Positions 21,570 to 33,125 of a stretch of 64,000 nucleotides of DNA are shown piece by piece. The notes beneath the pieces were generated by a model that made no database searches, was not told the DNA's origin, and saw only the letters and a program-made list of their open reading frames with translations. How positions within the stretch are numbered: the first letter of the stretch is position 1; each line of letters starts with the position of its first letter. Location: positions 24,328,352 through 24,392,351 of the forward strand of contig OZ038453.1 in NCBI GenBank assembly GCA_964036195.1, in the 5' to 3' direction. The DNA comes from Sphaerolaimus hirsutus. Its lineage: Eukaryota > Nematoda > Chromadorea > Monhysterida > Sphaerolaimidae. The position numbers and the translations under genes were made by a program.

Positions 21570-22085
21570 CCATATTCATGAGAAAAAGGGATCAACTATA
21601 CATTCTACCTAGGCGAATATGCATGTCAAATTGCAGAATCCTGTTTGTAGCTCAACAGTTATTTCCCACTGGATGAATTTTGTGGCACCACCTCGTGATA
21701 GGTTTCAAACGGGATCGACATTAGGTGACGGCATCTGGATTTGGATTGTTTTGTTTCCGTATTTTCTCGTTTTCTTTTCGCAACTGCATGCCTAAATGTG
21801 TGCACGCGCGCCACTATTCCACCTTGCCGACAAGGAAATCGGCAGACGCTTGCGTAATTGGTTGTAAAGCAAGGTGGTCGTAAAGCGACCATTATTGGTG
21901 TTTGCTTGAAGAACTCTTGAACCAGTAAAACCATCGCAGCCATATTTTGTGGAAACCTTTCATATTTAGTTGCTAATGTTTACCTAATATTTGAGTTTCA
22001 TCCGACCACCCAGTGTCAAGTTATTCAAAATCTAAAGCGTTGGTCTAAATTGCCACAGCCTGTACAACAGGAAGGGTCAAATTAT
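21570..22085. repeat. Second copy of the block at 9130-9630
   Basis: Collinear with 9130-9630 (CCCATATTCA, TTGTGGCACCACCTCGTGA, ACAACAGGAA.GGGTCAAATTA) at roughly 90% identity by eye. Left member of a ~2-kb duplication that also includes the minisatellite and 23640-24210. Confidence 0.8.
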
Positions 22086-22129
22086 ACATATTGTATAAGC
22101 ACTGGGTTTCTTTAAAACAGACAAAGGGT

Positions 22130-23085
22130 GCCGCTAAAAAGTGTGCTGGGTACAAAGGGTGCCACCGAAAAGTGTGCTGGGTACAAAGGGTGCTGCCAAA
22201 AAGTGTGCTGGGCACAAAGGGCGCTGCCGAAAAGTGTGCTGGGCACATAGGGTGCCACCGAAAAGTGTGCTGGGCACAAAGGGTGCCGCCGAAAAGTGTG
22301 CTGGGCACAAAGGGTGCCACCGAAAAGTGTGCCGGGCACAAAGGGCGCCACCAAAAAGTGTGCTGGGCACAAAGGGTGCTGCCGAAAAGTGTGCTGGGCA
22401 CAAAGGGCGCCACCGAAAAGTGTGCTGGGTACAAAGGGTGCCAGCGAAAAGTGTGCTGGGCACAAAGGGCACCACTGAAAAGTGAGCTGGGTTGGGTACA
22501 AAGGGCACCACCGAAAAGTGTGCTGGGTACAAAGGGTGTGCTGGGCACAAAGGGAGCCACCGAAAAGTGTGCTGGGCACAAAGGGCGCCACCGAAAAGTG
22601 TGCCGGGCACAAAGGGCACCGCCGAAAAGTGTGCTGGGCACATAGGGTGCCACCGAAAAGTGTGCTGGGCACAAAGGGTGCCGCTGAAAAGTGTGCTGGG
22701 CACAAAGGGCGCCACCGAAAAGTGTGCCGGGCACAGAGGGCGCCGCCGAAAAGTGTGCTGGGCACAAAGGGTGCCGCGGAAAAGTGTGCTGGGCACATAG
22801 GGTGCCACCGAAAAGTGTGCTGGGCACAAAGGGTGCCGCTGAAAAGTGTGCTGGGCACAAAGGGTGCCACCGAAAAGTGTGCCGGGCACAGAGGGCGCCG
22901 CCGAAAAGTGTGCTGGGCACAAAGGGTGCCGCCGAAAAGTGTGCTGGGCACAAAGGGCGCCACCGAAAAGTGTGCTGGGTACAAAGGGTGCCAGCGAAAA
23001 GTGTGCTGGGCACAAATGGCACCACTGAAAAGTGAGCTGGGTTGGGTACAAAGGGCGCCACCAAAAAGTGTGCTGAGCACCAGTG
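22130..23085. repeat. 31-bp minisatellite, array 2 (about 30 units) with higher-order structure
   Basis: Same unit as 9780-10083. The variant unit containing AGCTGGGTTGGGTACAAA recurs near 22480, 23030, 23197 and 23485, marking higher-order blocks of about 450-550 bp. Runs of units in the same order (for example 22570-22790 and 22700-22920) show block amplification. Minus-strand ORFs of 326-361 codons exist only because the unit lacks stops in any frame. Confidence 0.95.
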
Positions 23086-23196
23086 GTGCCATGGCGTGGT
23101 GCCCTTTGGACCCTCAAATGGCGCCAGCACTGTGGCGCCACTCCAACAGTAATTTCAACTCTGCACAGGACTGTTAAAATGATCAAATGTCATGCT

Positions 23197-23530
23197 GAAA
23201 AGTGAGCTGGGTTGGGTACAAAGGGCGCCACCGAAAAGTGTGCTGGGCACATAGGGTGCCACCGAAAAGTGTGCTGGGCACAAAGGGTGCCGCCGAAAAG
23301 TGTGCTGGGCACAAAGGGCGCCACCGAAAAGTGTGCCGGGCACAAAGGGCGCCGCTGAAAAGTGTGCTGGGCACAAGGGGTGCCGCCGAAAAGTGTGCTG
23401 GGCACAAAGGGTGCCACCGAAAAGTGTGCTGGGTACAAAGGGTGCCAGCGAAAAGTGTGCTGGGCACAAAGGGCACCACAGAAAAGTGAGCTGGGTTGGG
23501 TACAAAAGGCGCCACCCAAAAGTGTGCTGA
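23197..23530. repeat. 31-bp minisatellite, array 3 (about 10 units)
   Basis: Separated from array 2 by a copy of the flank GCACCAGTGGTGCCATGGCG...CTGTTAAAATGATCAAATGT, which recurs after this array too. So the array and its right flank were duplicated as a unit. Confidence 0.95.
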
Positions 23531-23639
23531 GCACCAGTGGTGCCATGGCGTGGTGCCCTTTGGACCCTCAAATGGCGCCAGCACTGTGGCGCCACTCCAA
23601 CAGTAATTTCGACTCTGCACAGGACTGTTAAAATGATCA

Positions 23640-24215
23640 AATGTCATGCACATCATATGCTACAAAAACAAAAATTGGAAACTGCATCCATGCATTAATG
23701 CCCTTGTCTAAAAAATCTCGCATGTTATAAAAAGTAAAAATTATGCCGAACGGATCAGACAACAAAGAAGAATCGTTAAACAGCGGTACCATCAAAACAA
23801 GTCAAAACATTTATGATGTCATGAAAAAAAGTATCAATGGCACTTTACAACCTGTCTATAGCGTGTCTATTGCATAGTTGTTCAAATGTACTTACTTTTA
23901 CTATATCAATACATATACTTGAGTACACAGTAAATACGTTTACATTTCCTCTGAAAAATAGTTACTGTACTCGCTACTATACGGTACTGTTAATGTATAC
24001 TTTTTGAAAGTACACGAATACAGAAAACGTTTTTTATAGGTTTTTAAGAGACATAGAAGGGAAAGAGGGAGAATATGCTAAAAACAGGGGAAACTAGTCG
24101 AAAATGAGTATAAATATGAGCAAATATTGGTATAGCCAAAAATTGCTTAAAATACCGTATTTCCTTAAAGTATCCCCCCTCCTCGAAAGGCTCCGCACCT
24201 GTACGCACAAACGCC
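23640..24215. repeat. Right part of the duplicated block (copy of 10200-11180)
   Basis: Collinear with 10200-11180 except that the MITE at 10454-10868 is absent. The unoccupied TA is at 23893-23894. Confidence 0.85.
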
Positions 24216-24516
24216 CAGCGCGCACAAATGCCTGGCACGCACAAAATGAAAGTCCGGTACGCACAAACGCCCGGTATGCACAAAACTGTAGCTGTGTGCG
24301 TGCCGCGCACAATGTGCGTGCCAGTCGTTTGTGCGCGCCGGTCATATATGTGCATATATGTCATATCATCTTTTTAAATGAGGCTCACAACAATCAAAAT
24401 GAGAGAATGAAATAAAAACATTACCAATCAAATTATATCAGTTAAAAAGATGAACTGTATTTAAGTGTCTGCTGAATAATTTTCCACCTAAGGGTAGCTG
24501 GCTTATATTTTTGAAC

Positions 24517-24912
24517 TAGCAGGATTCTCTCCGACCTTTGGTCGGGTTTTGTGGTTCTCTACAATTAATACCATTGGAGGAAATATGATAGTTTAGTTAA
24601 GTTTGCCCACATGCTAGGCATGTGTTTTGAAATGTGGTATGTAATGTACCAACAATAACAAGACCAATACCAAAGATGCAATGTTTTGGAATGGATTTTT
24701 TGTAAACTTCTGTAAAATGGTTGGGCAGTGTGCATTTTGTGTGGTATAGGTTTTGTGATATGATAGTGTGGTTTTTGCAAGGTGTCAAACCTTGTTGTTA
24801 TTTTAAATTGGTTACATTTGTGCTTTGCTGTTCTTTTTGTGTTTGTAAATCCTTGTGGTATTAATTGCAGAGAACCACAAAACCCAACTGAAGGTTGGAG
24901 AGAATCCTGCTA
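24517..24912. mobile_element. 396-bp inverted-repeat element
   Basis: About 56-bp inverted ends starting TAGCAGGATTCTCTCC and including GGTTCTCTRCAATTAATACC. The hydrophobic ORF start at 24782 lies inside and is not a signal-peptide gene. Confidence 0.8.
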
Positions 24913-24949
24913 TAGGTACCCACTACTCAGAGGCTTGCAAAAACTGACA

Positions 24950-25480
24950 CCCCAGTGGGGACCCCCCTCCAAATGGCATCACCCAGGGAACCCCCCAAAA
25001 GTGGCACCCCCTGGGAACTGACCAAAAATGGGACCCCCTAGGGCCCCACAAATATGGCACCCCCTGAGGACCACCAAAAAATGGCACCCCTTAGGGACCC
25101 CCCAAAAATAGCACCCCCTAGGGACCCCCCAAAAATGGCACCCCCTGGGGACCCCTCAAACATGGCACCCCCTAGGAACCGCCACAAAAATGGCACCCCC
25201 TGGGGACCCACCCAAAGTTGGCTCCCCCTGGGGACTCTCCAAAAATGGCACCCCCTGGGGACCCCCCCCCAAAATGGCACCCCCTATGGACCCCCCCCCA
25301 CAAAAAAATATAGCACCCCCCTAAGGACCAACAAAAAACGGCACCACTGGGGACCACCCAAAAAATTGCATCCCATGGGGACCCCCTTGAAATGGCACCC
25401 CCATATGTGCCTCCAAAAAATGGCACCCCCTGGAGACCCCCCAAAAATGGCACCCTATGGGGACCCCCTCTAAATCCTGT
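24950..25480. repeat. 27-bp minisatellite (about 18 units)
   Basis: Unit ATGGCACCCCCTGGGGACCC then CCCAAAA. Being a multiple of three, it produces a repetitive ORF (MAPPGDPPK, 25054-25473) without other coding evidence. Purine/pyrimidine strand asymmetry is strong. Confidence 0.9.
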
Positions 25481-25484
25481 AAAC

Positions 25485-25620
25485 ACAGCCCCTAGTTTGG
25501 AAACTCCTGTAAACTCAGCCCCTAATTTGGAAACTCCCATAGACTCAGCCCCTAATTTGGAAACTCCCATAAACTCAGTCCCTAATTTGGAAACTCCTGT
25601 AAACTCATTTTCAGGTTTAT
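25485..25620. repeat. 30-bp tandem repeat (AAACTC..AGCCCCTAATTTGG)
   Basis: About four to five units with TGTAAACTCAGCCCCTAA. A diverged array of the same motif is at 27555-27720, so the pair brackets the satellite between them. Confidence 0.85.
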
Positions 25621-27545
25621 GGTAATGTAGTGTCAAAATAGAATGAATATTTGAAATAATCGCTAGCATCAATCCACAAATGCATCAATTCACAATCTTA
25701 AATTTTTTAGCCCCAGGGGTTAGACTTAAAGGTTATAATTATGTAGAGTAGAAATGGAGTGCACATCTCAAATCACTGCAATAAAAAACCCACAAATGCA
25801 TCATTTCACAAATTGAAAGTTTTTGGGCCCAGGGGTTCATTATCAGGGTTTTAGTAATGTGGTGTAAAAATTGAGTGTATATTTGAAATTGCTACAAACA
25901 GAAACCCACAAACACATCATTTTATGATTTGAAAATTTTTTGCCCTGGGGGTTCATTTTCAGGGTTATGGTAATGTAGTGTCAAAATGATCTGCATATTT
26001 CAAATCAAGGCAATCAAAAAGCCAGAAATGCATCATTTCACAATTTCTAATTTATTTTCAATTTTCAATTTAAGGCTTACAGTAATGTAGAGTTGAAATT
26101 GAGTCATTTCGAATCAGTGCAATTAGAAACCTGCAAAATGCATCATTTCACAATTTGAAATTTTTGGGTCTAGGGGTTCAATTTCAGGGTTTTAGTAATT
26201 TAGTGTCAAAATGGAGTGCATATTTGAAATTGCTACAATCAGAAACCCACAAATGCATCATTTTATGATTTGAAAGTTTTCAGCCCAGGGGGTTCATTTT
26301 TAGGGTTATGGTAATGTAGTGTCAAAATGAAATGCATATTTCAAATGAGTGCAATCAGAAACCCAAAAATGAATGATTTCACAAATTGAAAGTTTTTGGC
26401 TCCAGAGGTTCATTTTCAGGGTTATGGTTATGTAGTTTTCAGGGTTATGTAGTGTCAAAATGGAGTGCATATTTCAAATCAGTGTAATCAGAAACCCACA
26501 TTGAATCATTTCACAATTTCTAATTTTTGAAGCCCTGGGCATATTTGAAATTGTTACACTCAGAAACCCACAAATCCATCATTTTATGATTTGAAAGTTT
26601 TTGGCCCAGGGGGTTCATTTTTAGGGTTATGGTAATGTAGTGTCAAAATGAAGTGCATATTTTAAATTAGTGCTATCAGAAACCCGAAAATGAATTATTT
26701 CTCAAATTGAAAGTATTTGGCCCCATGGGTTCATTTTTAGGGTTATGGTAATGTAGTGTCAAAATGGAGTGCATATATCAAATCAGTGCAATCAGAAACC
26801 CAAGAATGAATGATTTCACAAATTGAAAGTTTTTGGTTCCAGAGGTTCATTTTCAGGGTTATGGTCATGTAGTTTTCAGGGTTATGTAGTGTCAAAATGG
26901 AGTGCATATTTCAAATCAGTGTAATCAGAAACCCACATTGAATCATTTCACAATTTCTAATTTTTGAAGCCCTGGGCATATTTGAAATTGTTACACTCAG
27001 AAACCCACAAATCCATCATTTTATGATTTGAAAGTTTTTGGCCCAAAGGGTTCATTTTTAGGGTTATGGTAATGTAGTGTCAAAATGAAGTGCATATTTT
27101 AAATTAGTGCTATCAGAAACCCGAAAATGAATTATTTCTCAAATTGAAAGTATTTGGCCCCATGGGTTCATTTTTAGGGTTATGGTAATGTAGTGTCAAA
27201 ATGGAGTGCATATTTTAAATTAGTGCAATCAGAAACCCAAGAATGAATGATTTCACAAATTGAAAGTTTTTGGTTCCAGAGGTTCATTTTCAGGGTTATG
27301 GTCATGTAGTTTTCAGGGTTATGTAGTGTCAAAATGGAGTGCATTATATATCAAATCAGTGCAATTAGAAACCCACAATGCATCATTTCACAATTTGAAA
27401 GTTGGCCCCAGGGATTCAATTTCAGGGTTATGGTAATGTACTGTCAGAATGGAGTGCATATTTCAAATCATTGTAATCAGTAACCCACAAATGCATCATA
27501 TCACAATTTATATTTTTTAGCCCTGGGGGCCTCACTGAAGGATTA
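25621..27545. repeat. Satellite-like tandem array, unit about 117 bp
   Basis: Repeating order: TATGGTAATGTAGTGTCAAA, TGGAGTGCATATTTCAAATC, AATCAGAAACCCACAAATGC, ATCATTTCACAATTTGAAAG, TTTTTGGCCCAGGGGTTCA. Roughly 16 units. A higher-order block of several units (26395-26860) is repeated almost exactly at 26830-27300. Confidence 0.9.
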
Positions 27546-27554
27546 TGGTAATGT

Positions 27555-27720
27555 TATTGTCAACTCCCACAAACTCAGCCCCTAATTTGGCAAACACCCA
27601 TAAACTCAGCCTCTAATTTGTAAACCTGTGTCAACAGCCCCTTATTTTTAAACTTCTGTCAACTCAACCCTAATTTATAAACACCCATCAACTCAACCCT
27701 GAATTGAAAACTCAGGCCTA
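27555..27720. repeat. Diverged 30-bp tandem repeat closing the satellite
   Basis: CAACTCCCACAAACTCAGCC, CATAAACTCAGCCTCTAATT and similar units, matching 25485-25620 on the other side of the 117-bp array. Confidence 0.75.
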
Positions 27721-27783
27721 AAAACTCAAGTTCACCCCCTTTACATGTGCAATTGCATTCTTGGGAAGCAACTTTGCCATCTA

Positions 27784-28002
27784 CTAACCCTGTTTGTCAA
27801 GATTGTAACGTGTTTGTAAAGGGCATTTTGTACTAATAAATAGTGACTGCATTGTGTGCAAAAACACACATGAATCGGGCAAAAAATGAGGCTGTGATTG
27901 TGCCCCTATCTTTTGCATTAGGCATCCTTTGCACGCAGTTCTCTCGAAAATATATAGGTTTAGAAGGTTGTCATTAATAATAATTTCCACGCTGCCATGC
28001 AA
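27784..28002 (-). pseudogene. Cysteine-containing ORF fragment, unrecognised
   Basis: 72 codons on the minus strand with ACKGCLMQKIGAQSQPHF then DSC, a CxxC...H...C spacing that could bind zinc. It lies alone between a satellite and simple repeats, with no partner exons found. It may be a fragment of a transposon-borne gene or a chance frame. Confidence 0.25.
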
Positions 28003-28254
28003 AGGTTTGATGAAATTGCTTCCTCATGCTGCAGTTTGCTGTGTTAGTAGCCTACATTTTGTTACAATGTGTATACATTACCAGTGAAATGATATCCTAC
28101 TTTTGATAGCTCAATGTGAAAATGGTATGGTATTTATATGATATATTACTTTGTGCATTCAAAAGCATACACATGTGTTGCTGCAGCGTCCAATTTTTGT
28201 TGGCTTCAGCCATTTTTGGGGGATCACAAATATGTCAAAATGACTGTCAGAATA

Positions 28255-28495
28255 TCGAAAAAATGGTCGATATTCGATATTTTTTAAAAATTATCGATAT
28301 CGATATTCGATATGAAAAAATGGTCGATATCCGATATTCGATATTTGATACGATATATCGTCCCAACCCTACCGGTACGCACAAATGCCCGGTATGCACA
28401 GAGCATCAGATTTGTGCCGGGCATTTGTGCGTGGCGGGCTCAATTTGTGCGTGCCGGGCGTTTGTGCGCGCCGGGCGTTTGTGCGTAGGAGGCCT
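28255..28495. repeat. TATCGATA-rich and GCACAAAYGCCCGG repeats
   Basis: 28262-28370 repeats TCGATATTCGATA words and ends GTCCCAACCCTACCGG. 28371-28495 repeats GGTACGCACAAATGCCCGG and its inverse GTGCCGGGCATTTGTGCG, as at 24225-24345. Confidence 0.6.
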
Positions 28496-28903
28496 GGCCC
28501 CCTCGAAATACCCCCCTCAAATGGGCACTATGAATTAAAAGACTCCCCCCACGAAATACCCCCCCCCCCTAATTGAGTGTAAACAGAACGTACATAAAAA
28601 AGCTGCCGTTTGTTATTCAGGCAATGCAGAACACACGTTAAAACAATGACTGTGTGACGTTAGAACAGTGTTTATAAATACCATCTACATACCTATATAA
28701 GTATAGAAACACTTATTCTTGTCGATTATCGTTGCATTTTTCTACGTCTGCGTACCTTACAAACAATGAGTCAGTACTGGGATTTCAAAAAATTTCTGGC
28801 GAAATAATTACCCCCCCCCTCGAATTACCCCCCTCGAAATACCCCCTCAAAATTCTCACTCTGAAAAAATAAACCCCCTGGGGGTATTTCGAGGAAATAC
28901 GGT
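28496..28903. mobile_element. MITE lacking its left end
   Basis: Related to 11758-12202 (CTCGAAATACCCCCC, TACGTCTGCGTACC, right end GGTATTTCGAGGAAATACGG at 28903), but the left terminus is replaced by the GCACAAA repeat. Confidence 0.7.
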
Positions 28904-29177
28904 AGGCAAAAAGTTATAAAAATGAGTGATTTTGAGCAAACTTTGAGCATTTTACGTTTACGTTTTCTGGGGAAAAAGTACGTACTCATGAGTAAAAGTA
29001 GAAAAATTTAACTTTACCGTTTTCTGTACTCAGGGGATAAGTAAAAAATCTGGTCTATTGCTTAAAATACATGCCTGTCTGAAAGCTTGCATTTTTTACA
29101 AACTGTTCGGTACCGCAACAGATTAGGCATCAAAGGATCATAAAAGCACAGAACCAGCAAAACAAGCAAAACATTTA

Positions 29178-30148
29178 CCGTAGGACCTTGAATTAAACCC
29201 CCCCCATTGAATTACCCCCCTCGAAATACCCCCTAAAATTTCGTTGAGAACATAAAAAAAACCCTCGAAATAACCCCACCAAAGTTGAGTGTAAAGAGAA
29301 TGTATGTACACAACAAATACCGCAGTTTGTGATAGGTATGATGCAGATAGCAGAACACACGTTGAAACCAATGACCGAGTCACGTTAGGTCAGGGTTATA
29401 CGTACAGGGTGGCGCACGGTTTCAATCTGCTCCCAACATGTCAATTTTTGATGAAAACTGCTCAAATTTGGTATGGCAGTAGATAAATGCCAGGCATTTG
29501 TTGTGTTGAAAGTGCGGTTTCATATCGCAATATGTTTATGTAGGAATGGTCAATGACAAAAAGGGAGTACAGTGAATCGGCTTCTTCCTTTGGGGCTATT
29601 TGAAGGAGAGGGTCAACGCTCCAAAGTGGCCCAAAATGATGGACATTGAACAGTTGAACCATATGATTGTCCAACAGTTCACTGAAATGTTCCCTAGCAT
29701 GAAGTGAAGTGCTTACCCATTTGTCTGTTGTTGTATTGCGCTAATGGTGGTGTGGGGTTACATTTTTTGCATATGATGTGCAAATTTAATGATATGATTG
29801 CGAGTGTTTAACATACTAAATGGGGCACATTTATCTACTGCCATACCGAATATGAGCACTTTTCATTAAAAATTGACGTGTTGGGAGCAGATTGAAACGG
29901 TGCGCCTGACGTGCGCCACCTGGTATAAAATTAAATACAGTTATGTGTCTACATAAATATAAACACGGATACGTCTCTGTACCTAATTGTTTGACTTTTC
30001 TATGTCTGAGTACGTGGAATTTCAAAAAAAAATTCTTGTGAAATAATAGAAACCCCTCGAATAAGCCCCCTCTCCCTTCGAACTAACCCCCCCTGAAAAT
30101 TTGCTGGCAAAATAATAAACCCCCTGGGGGTATTTCGAGGTAATACGG
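29178..30148. mobile_element. Composite MITE (second copy of 12491-13250 type)
   Basis: Left end CCGTAGGACCTTGAATTAAA, right end GAGGTAATACGG, with TA on both sides, and the full-length GGTGGCGC element nested at 29408-29920. The flanks (ATCATAAAAGCACAGAACC, TGTCTATAGCGTGTCTATCG) also match 12440-13400, so a larger block was duplicated. Confidence 0.8.
29408..29920. mobile_element. Longer copy of the GGTGGCGCAC inverted-repeat element
   Basis: 513 bp, with the same ends as 12721-13019 plus about 200 bp extra in the middle (29485-29700, including GGAGGGTCAACGCTCCAAAG). Its left end lacks GTCAGGCGCAC. Confidence 0.8.
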
Positions 30149-30323
30149 TATATGATGTCAAAAAAGGGCATCGATGCCACTTTACAACCTGTCTATAGCG
30201 TGTCTATCGCTGAAAATGGCTTCATGAAAGCTGGCATTTTTTACAAAACGTTCGGTACCGCAACAGATTAGACATCAAAGGATCATAAAAGCACAGAACC
30301 AGAAAAACAAGCAAAAACATTTA

Positions 30324-30815
30324 CCGTAGGGCCTTGAATTGAACCCTCCCCCATTGAATTACCCCCCCCCCCCCCCTCGAAATACTCCCTAAAATTTCGC
30401 TGAGAACATTAAAAAACCCTCGAAATACCCCCACCAAAGTTGAGTGTAAAGAGAATGTACACGACAAATACCGCAGTTTGTGATAGGTATGATGCAGATT
30501 GCAGAACACACGTTGAAACCAATGACTGAGTCACGTTAGGTCAGGGTTATACGTACAGGGTGGCGCACGTCAGGCGCACGGTTTCAATCTGCTCCCAACA
30601 TGTCAATTTTTGATGAAAACTGCTCAAATTTGGTATGGCGGTAGATAAATGTACCCAATTTGTTGTGTTGAAAGTGCGGTTTCATATCGCAATACCGTAT
30701 TTCCTCGAAATACCCCCCGGGGGTGATTGTTTCATAGTGATCCCGAGAGGGGGGGGGGTTAAACGAGGGGGGGAGAGTATTTCGAGGGGGGGGTATTATT
30801 TCGCTAGAAATTTTT
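30324..30815. mobile_element. Truncated composite MITE interrupted by another MITE end
   Basis: Repeats 29178-29520 (CCGTAGGGCCTTGAATTGAA, GGTGGCGCACGTCAGG at 30559). After TATCGCAATA it joins a different MITE (CCGTATTTCCTCGAAATACC at 30695) with guanine-rich inner repeats, ending near 30815. Confidence 0.65.
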
Positions 30816-31565
30816 TCAAATCCTAGTACAAAATCGTCGTTTGTGATGTACACTGGGGTAAAAAAATGCATCAAAAACTGACATGTATAGACTCCTGTAG
30901 ACTAATAGTAAACACCTTCCCGATCAAGTCCGGCCCCCCATTTTTTATTTTACTTCTGATGTCCTATCTCCTGTTCTAGGACGCGCCAGAAGCTGAAACT
31001 TGGGGTAGATATTGGCGCAACCCCCCTCGTCTTCGCATGAATTGAAGGGGTCGCGGCGACCCCCTACAGGGTCGGTCGCCGAGTGGAAAAAAAATTTGCA
31101 GCTTTTTTAGTGTCCCACACAAGTCCGGCCCCCACTGATTTCTTTCACTGCGGGTGCCGTACCTCCACCTGTGGGAGGGGTATAAATCTGAAATTTTGGG
31201 GATGTGTCGCCAACAATCCTCCCCTACTATACACTGGCCAGGCGGACTTTGGCAACTCACCACAGTGTGGGGTGCAAAGTTTAAAATTTATTAAAATGTT
31301 ACTGTCCCACACAAGTACAGCATCCAATTGAATTTCAAAAAATGGACACTTTTGTGTTGTTTTAACACTCATGTGGTTGAAAATGTGAAATAAGCATGAA
31401 ATATCCTCTAAAAATATCTTATCCGACCTAAAACTGCCCACCACATGAACCCCTCCCCCCAAGTGGGTGACAAAAAAATCACTTTTTACAACTTTTTTAT
31501 CAGACACTTGAACTGCTGGTTTACAATGATTTATAGAGGAGGGTTAAAGGTTTCAAATTGTGTAA
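30816..31565. other. No gene recognised; sequence up to an assembly gap
   Basis: Moderately GC-rich in part, with GTCCCACACAAGT repeated twice (31110, 31303) and AAGTCCGGCCCCC twice (30927, 31120), so probably also transposon-derived. No exon of the LDLa paralogue is visible here. Confidence 0.4.
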
Positions 31566-31765
31566 NNNNNNNNNNNNNNNNNNNNNNNNNNNNNNNNNNN
31601 NNNNNNNNNNNNNNNNNNNNNNNNNNNNNNNNNNNNNNNNNNNNNNNNNNNNNNNNNNNNNNNNNNNNNNNNNNNNNNNNNNNNNNNNNNNNNNNNNNNN
31701 NNNNNNNNNNNNNNNNNNNNNNNNNNNNNNNNNNNNNNNNNNNNNNNNNNNNNNNNNNNNNNNNN
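31566..31765. other. Assembly gap (200 N)
   Basis: Exactly 200 undetermined bases. The sequence resumes at GGCGGAAGTGGCC, corresponding to 15185 in the first copy, so the missing part should correspond to material left of 15185, possibly including LDLa exon 2. Confidence 0.95.
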
Positions 31766-31859
31766 GGCGGAAGTGGCCTCGGACACCAACTCTGGACGCA
31801 TACAACTCTCCAGAGTTGTTAGAATTACTGAACTTTTTTCAAAAGTATATGTAAATGTA

Positions 31860-32350
31860 CCGTATTACCTCGAATTATCCTCCCCCTTAAATTAACCCCC
31901 CCCCCTCTCGAAATACCCCCCATCCCCTAAATTTCGGCTGAGGAAATAATAAACCCCCCCCCCTAGAAATACCCCCCCCCCCCCCTAGAATACCCCCCCC
32001 CTAGAAATACCCCCCCCCTAGAAATACCCCCCCCCCTAAAATTGAGTGTAACGTGAACGTACACGACAAATACTGCAGTTTGTGATCTGTACTATGCAGA
32101 ACACACGTTAAAACTGATGATTAAGTGACGTTAGGGAAGGGTTTTTGTTTATATACAGTAATATATGCCTATAAACACATATAAATCTATGTGATTGTAC
32201 GATTTTTCTATGTCTGCGTATGTGGAATTTCCGAAAATTTCTGGCGAAATAATAGACCCCCCTCGAATAAACCCCCCCTCGAATTATCCCCCCCCTCAAA
32301 TTATGCTGGCGAAATAATAAACCCCCTGGGGGTATTTCGAGGTAATACGG
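31860..32350. mobile_element. TA-flanked MITE insertion 1
   Basis: 491 bp with CCGTATTACCTCGAATTATC at the left and GAGGTAATACGG at the right; TA at 31858-31859 and 32351-32352. The empty site is at 15276-15277 (AATGTAAGTATT). Confidence 0.95.
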
Positions 32351-32563
32351 TAAGTATTTTATTTTTACTCACCACAAAGTATAGAAAATGTAAAATACTT
32401 TTTTACTTGTACTCATGCGTAAATGTGAGTAAAATACTTTTTTCCCCGGGAAAATGTAAAAGCGAGTACTTTTCCAACTGGTAAACGTATTTTTACACTA
32501 ATTTTTACATGTGAGAGTGAGTTTTACACTGAAGACACAATATATGTCATTTTTCAGTGATTA

Positions 32564-32990
32564 CGGTATTACCTCCAATATAAGGCATCCCTCTAATATA
32601 AGGTACTCTCTCATATAAGGTATAAATTTTGGCCATTTTGAACGCAATTAAATAAATATGAGGTACCCTCTAATATAAGGCATACCTGTAATAAGGCATA
32701 GCTGGCTGTGTGCCAAAATGCACAAAATAATACAAACGGTTGCTAAACATGGCGGAAAATTATGAAAATGGTGCCGAAGGGCACTGCGATAACTCTTCGT
32801 CGATTTCCGCCGCTGAAAAATGTGTCAGAATACGGCGACACCGTTCACTCGAAGAGAAACTTTGAATTGTTGACCAGACGACAATCTGGCGAAAAAAATT
32901 GAAGGTACCCTCTAATATTATGTATAACTTTTGGCTCAAAAAATCTGACGAAAACAATATAAGGTATACCTTATATTAGAGGTAATACGG
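32564..32990. mobile_element. TA-flanked MITE insertion 2 (CTAATATAAGG type), pogo-derived
   Basis: 427 bp, ends CGGTATTACCTCCAATATAA and TTATATTAGAGGTAATACGG, with repeated CTAATATAAGG words inside. The corresponding uninterrupted site is near 15490. It encloses a 38-codon ORF described separately. Confidence 0.85.
32749..32865 (+). pseudogene. Possible N-terminal remnant of a pogo-type transposase
   Basis: ATG to TGA, 38 codons, starting MAENYENGAEGHCDNSS and ending CVRIRRHRSLEEKL. The RRHRSLEEKL stretch resembles the start of the helix-turn-helix DNA-binding domain in pogo/CENP-B-like transposases (R-S-x-x-L/F-E-x-K-L). It stops before the rest of the domain, as expected for an internally deleted MITE. 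Resemblance by eye only. Confidence 0.4.
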
Positions 32991-33125
32991 TATTTAGTAT
33001 TTTTTAGAAAAATGATACGATTTCTTCAAAACTGTCTTATTTTAGCAACAGAAAATTGTGATTTTAGCAACAAAAAATACATTTTCTCTGTACGTGTGTA
33101 CTTTTAAAATGTACGCGTTAAAGTA

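Noticed and set aside
22045-23186. Three overlapping minus-strand ORFs of 326-361 codons and plus-strand partners
   Set aside because: They are frame-shifted readings of one 31-bp stop-free minisatellite unit; the same occurs at 9657-10201 and 23155-23656.
24782-25021. ORF with signal-peptide-like start (VVILNWLHLCFAVLFVFV)
   Set aside because: It lies within a 396-bp inverted-repeat element and runs into the 27-bp minisatellite.
25054-25672. Pro-rich ORFs (MAPPGDPPK repeats) on both strands
   Set aside because: They result from a 27-bp tandem repeat; no start context, splice sites or other coding evidence.
31445-31854. ORFs crossing 31566-31765
   Set aside because: They consist mostly of N bases.
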